Source: Pontibacter cellulosilyticus
GTDB taxonomy: Bacteria; Bacteroidota; Bacteroidia; Cytophagales; Hymenobacteraceae
Direction: 5' to 3'
NCBI RefSeq assembly: GCF_014306105.1
Contig: NZ_JACRVF010000005.1
Location: forward strand, 124,001-188,000
DNA: 64,000 bases
Below the pieces are notes generated by a model. That model did no database searches. It was not told where the DNA came from and saw nothing but the letters and a program-made list of their open reading frames with translations. Positions 62,320 through 64,000 of the stretch are shown here, piece after piece. The position numbers were made by a program, and so were the translations under genes. The first letter of the stretch is position 1. Each line of letters starts with the position of its first letter.

Positions 62320-62458
62320 AGGCTATACTTTTTGCCTATGTATTTACCCGATTATGCCGTGAAGGGTTTTAGGAGTTGTACAGTCTACTTATTTATATCC
62401 GCCTTGGGAGCAAATCTCTGTGTGAGTTGGGTGATGTATTGAGTTCCTGACATGAAAA

Positions 62459-62806
62459 TCAGCCTCCCATACGTTTCGCCTTGTATCCGGCAGCATGTAG
62501 CGTCTGTAGAATTTTGTCTCTGAAATCTCCTTGGATAAGTATCTCCCCGTCTTTTGCAGAGCCACCTACCCCACACTTGCTCTTAAGCATTTTGCCAAGC
62601 TCTTTCAGATCATCGTCAGTGCCTACAAATCCTTCTACCAGCGTTACCTGTTTTCCACCTCTTGACTTTTTATCCAGCATTACCTTCAGGTTCTGCTGCT
62701 GAGGTGGCAGTGTTTCCTGTTCGTTTTCCTGCTCGTACTCGTAGCTAAAATCAGAGTTGGTTGAGTATACAACCCCTTGGCGGCCTTTTTTATTTTTATC
62801 TTTCAT
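62459..62806 (-). CDS. SUI1/eIF1-like translation factor (YciH)
   Basis: 115 residues. The C-terminal SUI1 domain has [23 protein letters not shown] and [18 protein letters not shown], the typical pattern. The N-terminus is a polar, Glu/Gln-rich extension. Homologues affect start-codon selection; in E. coli YciH is not essential. Confidence 0.93.
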   Translation of the reverse strand: MKDKNKKGRQGVVYSTNSDFSYEYEQENEQETLPPQQQNLKVMLDKKSRGGKQVTLVEGFVGTDDDLKELGKMLKSKCGVGGSAKDGEILIQGDFRDKILQTLHAAGYKAKRMGG

Positions 62807-62850
62807 CTCATTAATTAGTAATCAGTAATTCGAATAAGTATAACCTTTCG

Positions 62851-63756
62851 TTAATTTACTCCTGCCGGCACCACAACTTTCAGCGACAAGGGGTTCATCT
62901 GTACTTCAAACTCAGACTCCTCACCCAGGAACTCGCCATCGGCATGGTACATAATCGGGCTTTGTGTACTTACTTTTACGTGTGTTGTCTTAAAGTACTC
63001 AGCACTGTCGGGACTGGCCAGTTGTTTGGTTAGCATGCAGTAGCTTAGATTCAGTGCCTTTACCAGGTCCAGTTTACGCACCAGGCAAACATCCAGCAAC
63101 CCATCCTCAATATCGGCGAGAGGCGCAATATATGCGTTGTTTCCATACTGAGCTGCATTGGCAAAAGCCATCACATAACAATCAGTCTCAAACGTTTTTT
63201 TGTTGATAGTTGCTTTAACAGGCATGTGCTTGTAACTCATTACCTCCTTCATTACCAGCTCTACATAGGTTTGCAGCCCACGTTTTTTATTTCCGGCGAA
63301 CACAGAGCTTATATAGGCATCAAACCCGATACCCGCTGCCGTAAAAAAAGCATGGTTGTTTATACTTCCGGTATCAATAGTGGCAACATGGCCTGTATTC
63401 AATGTTTTAATGGCTGCATCTAAACTCATAGGTATTTTAAGATGACGTGCCAGGCCGTTACCCGATCCTTTTGGAAGTATACCCAAAGCTGTTTCTGAGT
63501 GTAAGAGTCCACGCGCTACTTCGTTTACGGTACCATCGCCTCCTACTGCCACCACAACATCATAACCAGCATCAGCAGCCTCTTTTGCCAACTTTGGCGC
63601 ATGACCGGCATACTCTGTAAATACGATCTCGTGCTTATACTTATCCTTGTCCAGCAATTGTTCGATGCGCTCTGCAACGTTTACCCGGCTTCTGGTGCCA
63701 GAGGTAGGATTGATGATAAACCGGATGTGCGCAGGTACAGGCATAGTTTTACTCAA
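62851..63756 (-). CDS. Diacylglycerol kinase-like lipid kinase (YegS/BmrU family)
   Basis: 301 residues. The nucleotide-binding motif GGDGTVNEVARGLL and GSGNGLARHLKIP are complete, and the C-terminal domain has DGEFLGEESEFEVQ. It phosphorylates a lipid such as diacylglycerol or a related substrate. Confidence 0.92.
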   Translation of the reverse strand: MSKTMPVPAHIRFIINPTSGTRSRVNVAERIEQLLDKDKYKHEIVFTEYAGHAPKLAKEAADAGYDVVVAVGGDGTVNEVARGLLHSETALGILPKGSGNGLARHLKIPMSLDAAIKTLNTGHVATIDTGSINNHAFFTAAGIGFDAYISSVFAGNKKRGLQTYVELVMKEVMSYKHMPVKATINKKTFETDCYVMAFANAAQYGNNAYIAPLADIEDGLLDVCLVRKLDLVKALNLSYCMLTKQLASPDSAEYFKTTHVKVSTQSPIMYHADGEFLGEESEFEVQMNPLSLKVVVPAGVN

Positions 63757-63798
63757 TAAGCGAGCTGTAAATTTACTTTTTCCGGGGCATAAATAAAA

Positions 63799-63827
63799 AA
63801 GCCTGCCGCAAACTCTGCGGCAGGCTT
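63799..63827 (-). terminator. Terminator of the universal stress gene at the window end
   Basis: 12-bp stem AAGCCTGCCGCA (63799-63810 with 63816-63827). On the minus strand a T-run follows, so it ends the leftward gene at 63914. Confidence 0.85.
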
Positions 63828-63913
63828 ATACTTTATACTTGTCAGCTACTATAATTTATACTTCTCAGGTACGGCTCAAGTAGATATTTTGTCTGTTTGC
63901 CTTAAAGTATAAC

Positions 63914-64000
63914 TTACCGGATGCTAAAAGTTAGTACAGGTATGTTCGTGTGGTTTACAAGGTCTTCGGCTATACTTCCGCTTAGCAGGTGCGCCAATCC
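63914..64000 (-). CDS. Universal stress protein, C-terminal fragment cut by window edge
   Basis: Read on the minus strand from the last base, the frame gives GLAHLLSGSIAEDLVNHT, then NIPVLTFSIR and stop. The GSIAEDLVNHTNIPVLT pattern matches the C-terminus of UspA-family proteins, and parallels GSIAETLVNHC in the gene at 4315. The rest lies beyond the window. Confidence 0.85.
   Translation of the reverse strand, partial: GLAHLLSGSIAEDLVNHTNIPVLTFSIR

Noticed and set aside
1..64000. Prophage, transposase, toxin-antitoxin or antiphage defence genes
   Set aside because: I looked for integrases, transposases, restriction and typical toxin-antitoxin pairs and saw none; umuDC is the only element sometimes carried on mobile DNA.

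Overview
The window looks like chromosomal DNA of a Bacteroidota bacterium of the order Cytophagales, probably Hymenobacteraceae and Pontibacter-like. The reasons are the many promoters with the Bacteroidota -7 element TAnnTTTG, the protein families present (DUF177, DUF3109, DUF6340, DUF2905, an EF-G2-type factor, an ArsS cluster), and a core run pdxA - DUF177 - rpmF - plsX - fabH - efp - accB - accC. The genus is inference. There is no prophage, insertion sequence or CRISPR array; this is mostly core chromosome with one conspicuous accessory block.

Layout. 1-1.6 kb: umuDC translesion polymerase, umuD cut by the window edge. 1.8-4.0 kb: a divergent EF-G paralogue. 4.3-17.5 kb: a sulfur island with tandem universal stress protein and porin, two persulfide-dioxygenase/rhodanese fusions, a DUF2892 membrane protein, a Crp/Fnr regulator, a TauE/SafE exporter, a stand-alone rhodanese, two YeeE/YedE half-transporters, an MFS transporter, a small exported protein, a DoxX-DsrE fusion and a TlpA-like thioredoxin. 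Five promoters in this island carry the same operator, TGTGAC-N4-GTCACA (one copy reads TGTAAC-N4-GTTACT), each at exactly the same distance from the -7 element. The Crp/Fnr gene in the middle is the obvious candidate regulator. 17.6-19.6 kb: tRNA-Ser(GGA), L-asparaginase, TatD. 19.8-25.5 kb: a leftward envelope block with two family 2 glycosyltransferases, a NodB deacetylase, a SpoIIE phosphatase and a flippase-like membrane protein.

25.6-34.1 kb: ruvC, an Mla-type lipid transport operon, greA-HIT with a candidate structured RNA upstream, a GNAT protein, a SerA-like dehydrogenase, mgtE and rsmA. 34.2-43.7 kb: leucyl aminopeptidase, pdxA and the fatty-acid/translation block, then a DUF6340 lipoprotein. 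43.8-47.1 kb: DUF3109 and an arsenosugar-type operon (AhpD-like protein, ArsS, rhodanese lipoprotein, TIGR04282 transferase) with no arsM. 47.4-64 kb: an aldehyde dehydrogenase, YdcF, DUF2905, topoisomerase III, a Ser/Tyr/Gly-rich low-complexity protein, an outer-membrane barrel, a SulP transporter with a carbonic anhydrase, a two-component system, a CDF metal exporter, a DsbA-like protein, an SUI1-type factor, a lipid kinase, and the 3' end of another universal stress gene.

How it fits together. The 4.3-17.5 kb island reads as a pathway for sulfide, sulfane sulfur and thiosulfate: YeeE-type import, rhodanese/DsrE/DoxX sulfur transfer, oxidation of persulfide to sulfite by the ETHE1-like enzymes, and sulfite export by TauE/SafE, under one thiol-containing Crp/Fnr activator. 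Genome-wide, the short motif AAGTATA/TATACTT is strikingly frequent in genes, spacers and terminators and has no evident explanation.
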